DNA from: Methanosarcinaceae archaeon UBA470
Lineage (GTDB): Archaea > Halobacteriota > Methanosarcinia > Methanosarcinales > Methanosarcinaceae
Assembly (NCBI GenBank): GCA_002508425.1
Contig: DAKU01000061.1
Location: 1-12,231, forward strand
Direction: 5' to 3'
DNA length: 12,231 nt
Shown piece after piece: positions 6,129-12,231 of this stretch (position 1 is its first letter; the number at the start of each line of letters is the position of its first letter). The translations under genes and the position numbers were made by a program. The notes under the pieces were generated by a model. The model searched no databases, was not told the origin of the DNA, and saw only the letters and a list, made by a program, of their open reading frames with translations.

Positions 6129-8210
6129 ATGGTAAAAAAAATAGTCAAATTTGTTAACCGTGAGATTAGCTGGCTTTCTTTTAATGAAAGAGTATTGCAG
6201 GAGGCAGCAGACCCTTCACTGCCACTGCTGGAGCGCCTGAAGTTTCTGGGTATTTACTCATCTAACCAGGATGAGTTTTTCAGCGTGAGAGTAGGTACCG
6301 TTCACCGAATGATAGATGCTGGTGTGAAATCCAGTGAAATAATTGGAGATCCTCCCAAAAAAACAATGAAAATGATCCATAAAAGGGTATTACAGCTTAG
6401 AGACAGGTTCGAGGAGATTTTCACAAAACTTGAAAAGGAGCTTCAAGAAGAAAAGATCTTCATAATTAATGAAACCGAGCTTAGCCTGGAACAACAGGAT
6501 TTTGTAAGGGAATACTTTATTTCCAAAGTGCGTCCCAGGCTCGTACCCATCATGTTCAGGGAGCTTCGGAAATTCCCTTATCTTAAGAACCAGGCTATAT
6601 ATCTGGCAGTGGCAATGTACAAGTACCGTGATCCCCAGGATTTCAACTACGCTTTGATCGAGGTACCTGCAGACGTATTACCGAGATATGTTCCCCTGCC
6701 ATCGAAAGCTGGTACCCAGTACATGATTATGCTTGATGATGTAATACGCTTTGGGCTAACAAATATTTTCTCAATCTTCGACTATGATTCCATAAGCGCA
6801 TACACTATTAAACTGACCAGAGATGCTGAGCTTGACATCGATGACGATGTAATGAAAAGTTTCTTTGAAAAGATCTCCGAAGGTCTCAAGCAAAGAGAAA
6901 GAGGAGAAACTGTGAGATTCGTATATGACCGAGAGATCCCGGAAGATCTACTCCATATCATCCTTAGCGGCCTCAACCTGAAGAACTTTGAAAACATAGT
7001 TTCCGGTGGAAGATATCACAATGCACGGGATTTCATTAACTTCCCTGAAGTGGGTAGTGGTTCCCTGCTATATGAGAAAAGCAAGCAAATAAGGCATCCT
7101 GATCTGCCAGTTAACCGAAGCATCCTGGATGTGATACGGAACAAGGATGTAATGCTCTGCTACCCATACCATTCTTTTGACCATATGATAGACCTGCTAA
7201 GAGAAGCAGCGATAGACCCTAACGTAATAAACATCAAAATGACATTCTATCGGGTAGCTAAGAATTCCAATGTAGTAAATGCCCTAATCAACGCTGTTAA
7301 GAATGGTAAATCTGTGACTGTGGTGATAGAACTACAGGCTCGCTTTGATGAAATGGCCAACATATACTGGACACAGAAACTGGAAGAAGCAGGAGCCACA
7401 ATCATAGATGGAGTGCCTGGGCTTAAAGTACATGCAAAGCTCTGTGAGATAACAAGAATGGAGAACGATATACCAGTTACTTACGCATGTATAGGCACTG
7501 GAAACTTCAATGAATCTACTGCTCATGTATATAGTGACCATTCATTGTTGACATCTAATCCTGCCATCACCAAGGAAGTGAAACATCTTTTCGATTTCTT
7601 TGAGCATACTTACAAGCATATTAGTTATGACCATCTTATTGTCGCACCACATTACATGCGTAACAAGATCTACAGGCTGATCAATACAGAGATAAAGAAT
7701 GCAAAAAACGGAAAACATGCGTATATATGTCTGAAGATGAACAACCTTGTGGACCGCAGGATGATAGAGAAACTTTACGAAGCCAGTCAGGCAGGCGTAA
7801 AGATAAGAATGATTATAAGAGGTATATGCTCTCTTGTCCCCGGCATAAAAGGGCTTAGCGAGAACATAGAGGTCGCAAGTATAGTAGACAAATATCTGGA
7901 GCATTCGAGGGTATTCATTTTCTGTAACGGCGGGCATGAGAAATATTTCATTTCTTCTGCTGACTGGATGGTGCGTAACCTTGACAGGAGAGTAGAAGTG
8001 GCAGTGCCAATTTACGATAAGTCTATCCAGGAAGAACTTAAGCAGTTCATGGAAATCCAGTTTGCTGATAATACAAAAGCTCGTGTAATTAATAAGGAAC
8101 TGGATAACAGATATGTAAAAAGAAGACGTGCGAGCAATGAAAGGCGTGCACAGGATGACCTATACAAACTATTTTTGAATAAAGCGTCTGGAAAAAGTGG
8201 TCTGGAATGA
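6129..8210 (+). CDS. ppk1: Polyphosphate kinase 1
   Basis: PPK1 reversibly transfers the ATP gamma-phosphate to a growing polyP chain through a phosphohistidine. The 693-residue length matches the family (about 690). The N-terminus FVNREISWLSFNERVL is the usual N-domain opening, followed by the head domain (to about 310) and two phospholipase D-like C domains. The autophosphorylated His is in LKVHAKL at residue 435, followed by IGTGNFNE; the second catalytic His is at 592 in LEHSRVFIF, with SSADWMVRNLDRRVEV after it. Both positions equal the E. coli numbering as I recall it. The ATG at 6129 leaves the conserved N-terminus intact. The stop overlaps the ppx start by 4 nt, so the two are an operon with coupled translation. 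Nothing essential appears to be missing. Confidence 0.97.
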   Translation: MVKKIVKFVNREISWLSFNERVLQEAADPSLPLLERLKFLGIYSSNQDEFFSVRVGTVHRMIDAGVKSSEIIGDPPKKTMKMIHKRVLQLRDRFEEIFTKLEKELQEEKIFIINETELSLEQQDFVREYFISKVRPRLVPIMFRELRKFPYLKNQAIYLAVAMYKYRDPQDFNYALIEVPADVLPRYVPLPSKAGTQYMIMLDDVIRFGLTNIFSIFDYDSISAYTIKLTRDAELDIDDDVMKSFFEKISEGLKQRERGETVRFVYDREIPEDLLHIILSGLNLKNFENIVSGGRYHNARDFINFPEVGSGSLLYEKSKQIRHPDLPVNRSILDVIRNKDVMLCYPYHSFDHMIDLLREAAIDPNVINIKMTFYRVAKNSNVVNALINAVKNGKSVTVVIELQARFDEMANIYWTQKLEEAGATIIDGVPGLKVHAKLCEITRMENDIPVTYACIGTGNFNESTAHVYSDHSLLTSNPAITKEVKHLFDFFEHTYKHISYDHLIVAPHYMRNKIYRLINTEIKNAKNGKHAYICLKMNNLVDRRMIEKLYEASQAGVKIRMIIRGICSLVPGIKGLSENIEVASIVDKYLEHSRVFIFCNGGHEKYFISSADWMVRNLDRRVEVAVPIYDKSIQEELKQFMEIQFADNTKARVINKELDNRYVKRRRASNERRAQDDLYKLFLNKASGKSGLE

Positions 8211-9100
8211 AATTCGCTGCCATAGATGTCGGTTCAAATGCCGTGAGACTTTTGCTTGCAAAGGTAGAAGAGGAAAGTGTTCACCCAGTTTACGAGAAAG
8301 TTGCCCTTTTTAGGATGCCTATCCGCTTAGGTGAAGATGCTTTCCCCCACAAAAGAATATCCGAAGAAAAGATCCAGCAGCTTGTCAAGACCATGATAGG
8401 TTTCAAGTATCTTATGGATGCTTTCGAACCTGCGGACTATATGGCATGCGCTACATCAGCTATGCGCGAGGCCAGCAACAACAGGGAAATAGTTGACCTT
8501 ATCCATAAGAGGAGCGAGATTGACCTTTCGATTATTAGTGGAAAAAGAGAAGCTGAGATAATATATACTAATCATGTGGAAAGAATTGCTGGCAATCACG
8601 GTCAAGGATGTCATCTGTATGTGGATGTTGGCGGTGGTAGTACAGAAATAATCGTATTCGATGAGTATAGAATAATGGAATCCCGGTCGTTTGATATTGG
8701 AAGTATACGCATACATGAAGGACTGGTGACCAGGCGAGACTGGGAGGATATGAAACTGTGGGTAAAGCATGTTTCCTCCCGCTATCAGCCAATATCCGCA
8801 GTGGGAAGTGGTGGAAATGTCAATTTCCTATACAGCATGTCTAAAACAAAAGATGGAGAGCCTTTTGAGTATAACAAACTGAAAAAGCTGAATAGTTACA
8901 TCCGTTCATTCACAATAGAACAACGCATATCAGAACTCAATATAAGACCAGACAGGGCAGACCTAATAGTCCCTGCAGCAAAAATATATCTTTCCGTGAT
9001 GAAATGGAGTGGTATCACGGATATGTTCGTGCCTCAAATGGGACTTGCCGATGGAATCATTCACGTGTTGTACAATAAACACAAGCAAACTTTTGTGTGA
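8207..9100 (+). CDS. ppx: Exopolyphosphatase, short Ppx/GppA form
   Basis: The protein is an ASKHA-fold phosphatase that releases terminal phosphate from polyP or converts pppGpp. At 297 residues it contains only the two catalytic subdomains; the HD domain found in long forms of about 500 residues is absent. Motifs in order: phosphate-1 loop AAIDVGSNAVRLL (4-16), ATSAMREA (82-89), ISGKREAEIIY (110-120) with Glu115 as the likely catalytic Glu, phosphate-2 loop DVGGGSTEI (140-148), AVGSGGN (198-204) and the C-terminal MGLADGII (278-285). Translation probably depends on ppk1, whose TGA overlaps this ATG; a partial SD (GGAATG context) lies within ppk1. Pairing with ppk1 favours polyP over pppGpp as substrate, but sequence alone does not settle this. 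The stop lies 32 nt from the convergent gene at 9133. Confidence 0.93.
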   Translation: MKFAAIDVGSNAVRLLLAKVEEESVHPVYEKVALFRMPIRLGEDAFPHKRISEEKIQQLVKTMIGFKYLMDAFEPADYMACATSAMREASNNREIVDLIHKRSEIDLSIISGKREAEIIYTNHVERIAGNHGQGCHLYVDVGGGSTEIIVFDEYRIMESRSFDIGSIRIHEGLVTRRDWEDMKLWVKHVSSRYQPISAVGSGGNVNFLYSMSKTKDGEPFEYNKLKKLNSYIRSFTIEQRISELNIRPDRADLIVPAAKIYLSVMKWSGITDMFVPQMGLADGIIHVLYNKHKQTFV

Positions 9101-9132
9101 TGGATGAAATTGGTACCCTACAAAACCAAAAT

Positions 9133-9564
9133 TTAATTAATATGTTTTCTTGCTTTATTTATTGCCGCAAGAACTTCATCGGCGTTCGAATAAAAAGTAA
9201 AAACATATAACTTACCATCGACCTTAAATCTGATAGCAGGACTAATATACATGACCTTAGTGACTTCTAAATCCTGCATAAAAGCATAAGGAAAACTAAA
9301 ATAATCCGTTACTGTAAGCGCTGTTTTGACTTTGGAGAGGAAAACAAAGCGATAATTAGTGACTACAGCAAGACCATCTGGTCGGTCGAAAATATTCTGT
9401 TGATTCCAAAATTTGCTGATTTTCTGGAGGAAAATTGTCTCCTTTTCATCTCCTCCCAAGGAACGAATAAGATTCGAAGATTCTTTTTTAGATAGTTCAG
9501 TTTTGAGCACTAGCATACCCAACTTGAAAGCCATTTCTCCAAGATCTGAATTAAACTCCGACAT
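9133..9564 (-). CDS. Small protein with PH-like (bacterial PH/GRAM-type) fold, function unknown
   Basis: I do not recognise a named family. The 143-residue product has a helical N-terminus (about 1-38), then a beta-rich segment with the rhythm of a PH-like domain: a GLAVVTNYRFVFLS strand pair (64-77), the FPYAFMQDLEVTK segment, AIRFKVDGKLYVFTFY, and a closing helix from about 127. There is no signal peptide or membrane segment, so it is probably cytosolic or peripheral. I prefer ATG at 9564 over GTG at 9570: the SD-like GGGGGAGTGA (9575-9566) directly abuts or overlaps the GTG but is properly placed for the ATG. Convergent with ppx; its promoter region contains a 12-bp-arm inverted repeat. 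Confidence 0.65.
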   Translation of the reverse strand: MSEFNSDLGEMAFKLGMLVLKTELSKKESSNLIRSLGGDEKETIFLQKISKFWNQQNIFDRPDGLAVVTNYRFVFLSKVKTALTVTDYFSFPYAFMQDLEVTKVMYISPAIRFKVDGKLYVFTFYSNADEVLAAINKARKHIN

Positions 9565-9792
9565 ATTCACTCCCCCGGTATAGTCACAAAGTATTTTGAA
9601 AAACTTCAGTATTTGAAAATTGTCTCATATATCATATGAAACAATAGGTTAAAATAGAAGTTTAGAGGATTTCTCATATTATTTATAATGAAAAAAGAGT
9701 GTGAATACTAGGCTTTCTCCAAGACTTTATGAAAATATAATCCATAGGTACATGATTTTTAAAACTGCAATGAAGATTAATAAGAATTGTAT
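9565..9792. other. Intergenic region upstream of the PH-like gene, no gene seen
   Basis: With the guide RNA that follows, this fills the 296-bp gap between the PH-like gene and pyrF. It holds the imperfect inverted repeat at 9619-9645 and a TATA-like TTTATAAT at 9682-9689 on the plus strand with no convincing gene after it. A plus-strand open frame from a GTG at 9701 to 9949 runs into antisense pyrF, lacks recognisable features, and is not called. Confidence 0.5.
9619..9645. promoter_or_regulatory. 12-bp-arm inverted repeat upstream of the PH-like gene
   Basis: ATTGTCTCATAT (9619-9630) and ATATGAAACAAT (9634-9645) are reverse complements except for one position, separated by ATC. The centre lies about 68 bp before the ATG at 9564. 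An AT-rich TATA-like stretch on the minus strand falls inside it, so a regulator bound here would compete with or assist TBP. The function is inferred. Confidence 0.4.
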
Positions 9793-9855
9793 TGTGTGCC
9801 TCAGGACTCATAGGGTTCATCACTGTTCAGAAAATGATCTCATCACAGGCACACA
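9793..9855 (-). ncRNA. C/D box guide sRNA
   Basis: Read on the minus strand, the RNA has the full archaeal C/D plan. The terminal stem UGUGUGCC (9855-9848) pairs perfectly with GGCACACA (9800-9793). Box C GUGAUGA is at 9846-9840, followed by a 9-nt guide and box D' CUGA (9830-9827). After a three-base spacer ACA comes box C' GUGAUGA (9823-9817), a 12-nt guide, and box D CUGA (9804-9801). Such RNAs assemble with L7Ae, Nop5 and fibrillarin to direct 2'-O-methylation. By the D+5 rule the D guide ACCCUAUGAGUC would methylate C in GACUCAUA, which reads as C34 of a CAU-anticodon tRNA; the D' guide would target AAAAUGAUC at U. The 5' end starts 5 nt after the pyrF stop on the same strand, so it may be processed from the pyrF 3' UTR. 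Confidence 0.88.
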
Positions 9856-9860
9856 TGGTA

Positions 9861-10517
9861 TTATTTCAAAGCATCTTTTATTTCTGATCCGATGTTTATG
9901 GCCATCTGCCTTGGATCATCAGCAAGGTAAATACTTCTTCCTACTATGACCCAGTCAGCTCCTGCTTTGATGGTATCTGCAGCGCTTCCGCCCTGAGCAC
10001 CCACACCAGGAGATATAATGGCTATATCGTCCCCTATTATACTGCGGATCTTTTTTACGCGCTCCGGACGGGTAGCTGGTGCAACAACACCTGTAACCTT
10101 TGCATTAGCTGCCATCTGTGCCATATCTTCTGCTACCTTCTGCATGAAATCAAGAGCCCCAGGATGACTCATCTCAGTAACTACGTAGACCTCTTTTCCA
10201 TGTTCTTCGGCAACTTCGACACATATCTTAAGGCTGTCAGAACCGGTAAAAGCATGTACAATTACAGCATCTGCTCCAGCCCTGAACACTTGTTCACATA
10301 TGAGACGATCAGTGTTAGGTATATCAGCGACCTTGAAGTCCGCTATCACAGGTACCATTTCTGCAATTTCACCAATGACGTCTTTTCCTGTTGCAAGGAC
10401 CAGAGGATAGCCTATTTTGATAGCATCTACATGACCTTTTACGCTCTGGGCTATTTTAAGTGCCTGCTGCCTGTCCGTAACATCCAGGGCAAGTATGAGT
10501 CTTGTATCCTTTATCAC
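9861..10517 (-). CDS. pyrF: Orotidine 5'-phosphate decarboxylase
   Basis: This enzyme converts OMP to UMP in the last step of pyrimidine synthesis. The 218-residue length is normal for archaeal members. The protein opens with the first barrel strand LILALDV containing Asp12. It has Lys34 in IKIGYPL, the catalytic Asp-Lys-Asp array in ADFKVADIPNT (Asp60, Lys62, Asp65), the phosphate-loop region SPGVGAQGG, and the C-terminal VGRSIY. The start is GTG at 10517, preceded by AGGAAGTGAT with a 3-nt spacer; an ATG three bases upstream in another frame stops at once. It lies 19 nt downstream of dhs on the same strand, so it is probably co-transcribed. The C/D box RNA follows its stop by 5 nt. Confidence 0.96.
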   Translation of the reverse strand: MIKDTRLILALDVTDRQQALKIAQSVKGHVDAIKIGYPLVLATGKDVIGEIAEMVPVIADFKVADIPNTDRLICEQVFRAGADAVIVHAFTGSDSLKICVEVAEEHGKEVYVVTEMSHPGALDFMQKVAEDMAQMAANAKVTGVVAPATRPERVKKIRSIIGDDIAIISPGVGAQGGSAADTIKAGADWVIVGRSIYLADDPRQMAINIGSEIKDALK

Positions 10518-10536
10518 AACATCACTTCCTGATATA

Positions 10537-11493
10537 TTATTTATGATCTTTAGCGAGCCTGCTTCTTACAGCCGCCACAAGCAGAGGTAGAGTAATGGTA
10601 GCATCAGAGTGTACAGTGACAGAACGAGCACTTTCACTAACCTTGCCCCATGAACGTGCTTCATCAAGTGTAGCGCCGCTTAAGCCTCCTGTCTCGGGGG
10701 TATCCATAGTAAGCTGTATAGCATACTCAAATTCCTGGTGGGTCACGAGCATGGACTGGAATATATAGTTCTTGGGTACTCCACCACCAATAAGTAATGC
10801 ACCCGGGTTTTTTGCTTCGTAGCAGATATCGATGATCTCCCTCATATCAGCGAATGCGTCCACATTAAGAGCATGCATCTGTTTGTATAGCCAGGCCTGA
10901 AGCCCGATCATAGAATCCTGTATCGCAGGGCAATACACAGGCACGTTCATGTCTGCAGCAGTGCGTAATATGGAATTCTTGTCATCGATATTATTACCGA
11001 TATGCGTCATGAATTCCCTGATTGATATGGTCTTGGCACCGATGTCAGAAAATATTGCCTGCATCTTCTCTTCAAAATCCGTAAAATGGTGCTCAGGCAG
11101 GAACACGTCATAGATGCGGTTAATCTCCTGGTGTTTTAGTTCCACATCATCGGTTTGCTCAGTGCCCTTGTAATGGTGCAGACCCAAGGATTCCACTACC
11201 TCATGCACCATGTTTGCCCCTGTTGTGACCAGTACATCTATATAGCCGTCCCTGATAAGGTCGGCTACGATAGCACGCATGCCCGCTGGCACCATGGCTC
11301 CAGCAAGTCCAAAGAAACTGGTGCTATTATTGCTTAACATCTCATGATAGATATCTACTGCATCGGCTATTCGGCCTGCCCCAAAAGCACAGCCATCCAG
11401 CGCATGTATCAGTTCGTCCACGCTCATGCCAGCGGTTACCCTGGCTTGATTGATAGGACACTGAAGACTTCCTTCCATTGAATGATGAACCAT
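10537..11493 (-). CDS. dhs: Deoxyhypusine synthase
   Basis: The enzyme transfers the aminobutyl group of spermidine, or another polyamine, to a lysine of translation factor aIF5A, using NAD. The 318-residue product carries the family landmarks: SFFGLAGAMVPAGMR (59-73) and TTGANMVHE (90-98) of the NAD-binding region, GGGVPKNYI (236-244), and the active-site segment SGATLDEARSWGKV (272-285) with the catalytic Lys at 284. The start at 11493 has GAAGGG about 10 nt upstream; a second ATG at 11478 (MEGSL) is possible and would lose only five residues. The gene is first of a probable dhs-pyrF operon and divergent from the phosphoesterase gene. All catalytic landmarks are present, so it should be functional. 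Confidence 0.96.
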   Translation of the reverse strand: MVHHSMEGSLQCPINQARVTAGMSVDELIHALDGCAFGAGRIADAVDIYHEMLSNNSTSFFGLAGAMVPAGMRAIVADLIRDGYIDVLVTTGANMVHEVVESLGLHHYKGTEQTDDVELKHQEINRIYDVFLPEHHFTDFEEKMQAIFSDIGAKTISIREFMTHIGNNIDDKNSILRTAADMNVPVYCPAIQDSMIGLQAWLYKQMHALNVDAFADMREIIDICYEAKNPGALLIGGGVPKNYIFQSMLVTHQEFEYAIQLTMDTPETGGLSGATLDEARSWGKVSESARSVTVHSDATITLPLLVAAVRSRLAKDHK

Positions 11494-11614
11494 TTAAAAG
11501 CCCTTCTTTTGGTACGTTTACAGCATTCATGTGTTTTAAGGTTTCTTCATACATGAAGACCGGCATATTTTAAAATGCATTATTACCATATTCAAAATAA
11601 AATTCTATATACGA
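11494..11614. promoter_or_regulatory. Divergent promoter region between dhs and phosphoesterase genes
   Basis: The 121-bp gap contains ATTTTAAAAT (11566-11575), a perfect 10-bp palindrome that could serve as a TATA box in both directions, and an inverted repeat TCTTCAT-AC-ATGAAGA at 11544-11559. Initiation from the palindrome would leave a leader of about 50 nt for dhs and about 15-20 nt for the phosphoesterase gene. Which elements are used is inference. Confidence 0.4.
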
Positions 11615-12231
11615 ATGACAATCGAAATCGAACCTATATTCAATGAGCCTGCACTTGTTGTGAAAAATGAAGTGACATCCCTTGTGATAGCAGATATACA
11701 TCTGGGAATAGAGTGGGATCTTTATACCAGTGGTTTTTCCATACCTAGCCGCATGCAAATGGGCCTTGACCGCATTCTGGGATACATCCAAACTGTACGA
11801 CCTGAAAGGCTTATACTTCTGGGAGATGTGAAACATAACGTGCCCCAGATATCCTGGCAGGAAAGAGATGAGCTTCCTTATTTCCTGAGTACGCTTGCAG
11901 AACACGCACATGTAGACATACTCCCTGGAAACCATGATGCGGGCATAGAATTCCTTCTTCCTGTGGGGAAAGACGTACAGTTGCATTCTTCCAGAGGTAC
12001 TATTATAGATAATGTAGGCTACTTTCACGGCCATACCTGGCCTGCTCCTGAACTGCTTAAAGTTGAGTACATAATCACAGCGCACAACCATCCCACAATC
12101 CGTTTTACAGATCCACTTGGCCATATGGTGGTGGAGCCTGCCTGGGTGCGCACCAGGCTGAAAAAAGAGGTGTTACAAGCACATTATAGTAGCCTGGACC
12201 TTAATGAAGACTGGAAAGACCCACAGATATT
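11615..12231 (+). CDS. Archaeal SbcD/Mre11-related metallophosphoesterase (3' end outside window)
   Basis: An open frame from ATG 11615 to the right edge gives 205 residues without a stop. It has the calcineurin-like metal-binding motifs in order: DIHLG (27-31), GDVKH (70-74), GNHD (105-108), GHT (139-141) and AHNHP (156-160). The last is usually GHxH, so Ala replaces the Gly. The layout and expected length of about 230-250 residues fit the archaeal SbcD/Mre11-related phosphoesterases, often found near Lhr-type helicases and suspected of nucleic-acid processing; the real substrate is unknown. The start MTIEIEP has no visible SD, so the mRNA may be leaderless or have a short leader. A 184-residue open frame on the opposite strand (11570-12124) is a shadow of this gene. 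Confidence 0.88.
   Translation, partial: MTIEIEPIFNEPALVVKNEVTSLVIADIHLGIEWDLYTSGFSIPSRMQMGLDRILGYIQTVRPERLILLGDVKHNVPQISWQERDELPYFLSTLAEHAHVDILPGNHDAGIEFLLPVGKDVQLHSSRGTIIDNVGYFHGHTWPAPELLKVEYIITAHNHPTIRFTDPLGHMVVEPAWVRTRLKKEVLQAHYSSLDLNEDWKDPQI

Noticed and set aside
9701..9949. Plus-strand open frame from GTG in the pyrF downstream gap
   Set aside because: It has no proper SD, runs antisense through the guide RNA and into pyrF, and shows no protein family character.
10284..10297. TGAACA-CT-TGTTCA palindrome similar to the ppk1 repeat
   Set aside because: It lies within the pyrF coding sequence, has shorter arms and a different spacer, and is most simply a coincidence.
11342..11566. 74-codon minus-strand open frame beginning MPVFMYEETLKHMN upstream of and overlapping dhs
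   Set aside because: The first 25 residues look protein-like and would lie in the dhs leader, but there is no SD before any of its starts and the rest is the wrong frame of dhs. Conservation would be needed before calling a leader peptide.
11570..12124. 184-codon open frame on the minus strand at the right end
   Set aside because: It lies opposite the phosphoesterase gene, whose plus-strand frame carries all the metal-binding motifs. The minus product is Cys/His/Tyr-rich with no recognisable domain.

Overview
The window looks like chromosomal DNA of a methanogenic euryarchaeon, most likely of the Methanosarcinales. The grounds are a deoxyhypusine synthase (absent from most bacteria), an archaeal SbcD/Mre11-related phosphoesterase, GAGGTG-type Shine-Dalgarno (SD) sites beside TATA-like promoters, and a textbook archaeal C/D box guide RNA. 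The genus-level guess is inference. Gene order is dense and no transposon, integrase, tRNA, rRNA or CRISPR array is visible.

Bases 1-9100 are mainly a polyphosphate (polyP) island. From the left: the 3' part of a gene encoding an HD domain of the type found at the C-terminus of Ppx/GppA phosphatases (+); convergent to it, a minus-strand pair made of an MgtC/DUF4010 membrane protein followed 25 nt later by a tandem-domain PPK2 (polyP:AMP phosphotransferase); a divergent 2[4Fe-4S] ferredoxin gene (+) preceded by an overlapping 34-codon ORF with its own strong ribosome site; a membrane-anchored CHAD (putative polyP-binding) protein (+); then a ppk1-ppx pair (+) overlapping by ATGA. Polymer synthesis (PPK1), hydrolysis (Ppx), use for nucleotide phosphorylation (PPK2) and probable polymer tethering (CHAD) thus lie side by side. 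The gap before ppk1 holds a perfect 9+4+9 inverted repeat just upstream of a BRE/TATA-like element.

Bases 9101-12231 are mostly housekeeping. A small PH-like-fold protein, orotidine 5'-phosphate decarboxylase (pyrF) and deoxyhypusine synthase (dhs) all lie on the minus strand, and a phosphoesterase gene on the plus strand runs off the right edge. In the 296-bp gap downstream of pyrF, on the pyrF strand, is a 63-nt C/D box RNA (9793-9855) with perfect C, D', C' and D boxes and an 8-bp terminal stem. Its D guide begins with complementarity to the anticodon loop of a CAU tRNA and would place the methyl group on C34.

The main points for follow-up are the guide RNA, the ppk1 operator-like palindrome, the overlapping leader ORF before the ferredoxin, the SD-covering hairpin before the MgtC-like gene, the membrane-tethered CHAD architecture, and the degenerate first half of PPK2.
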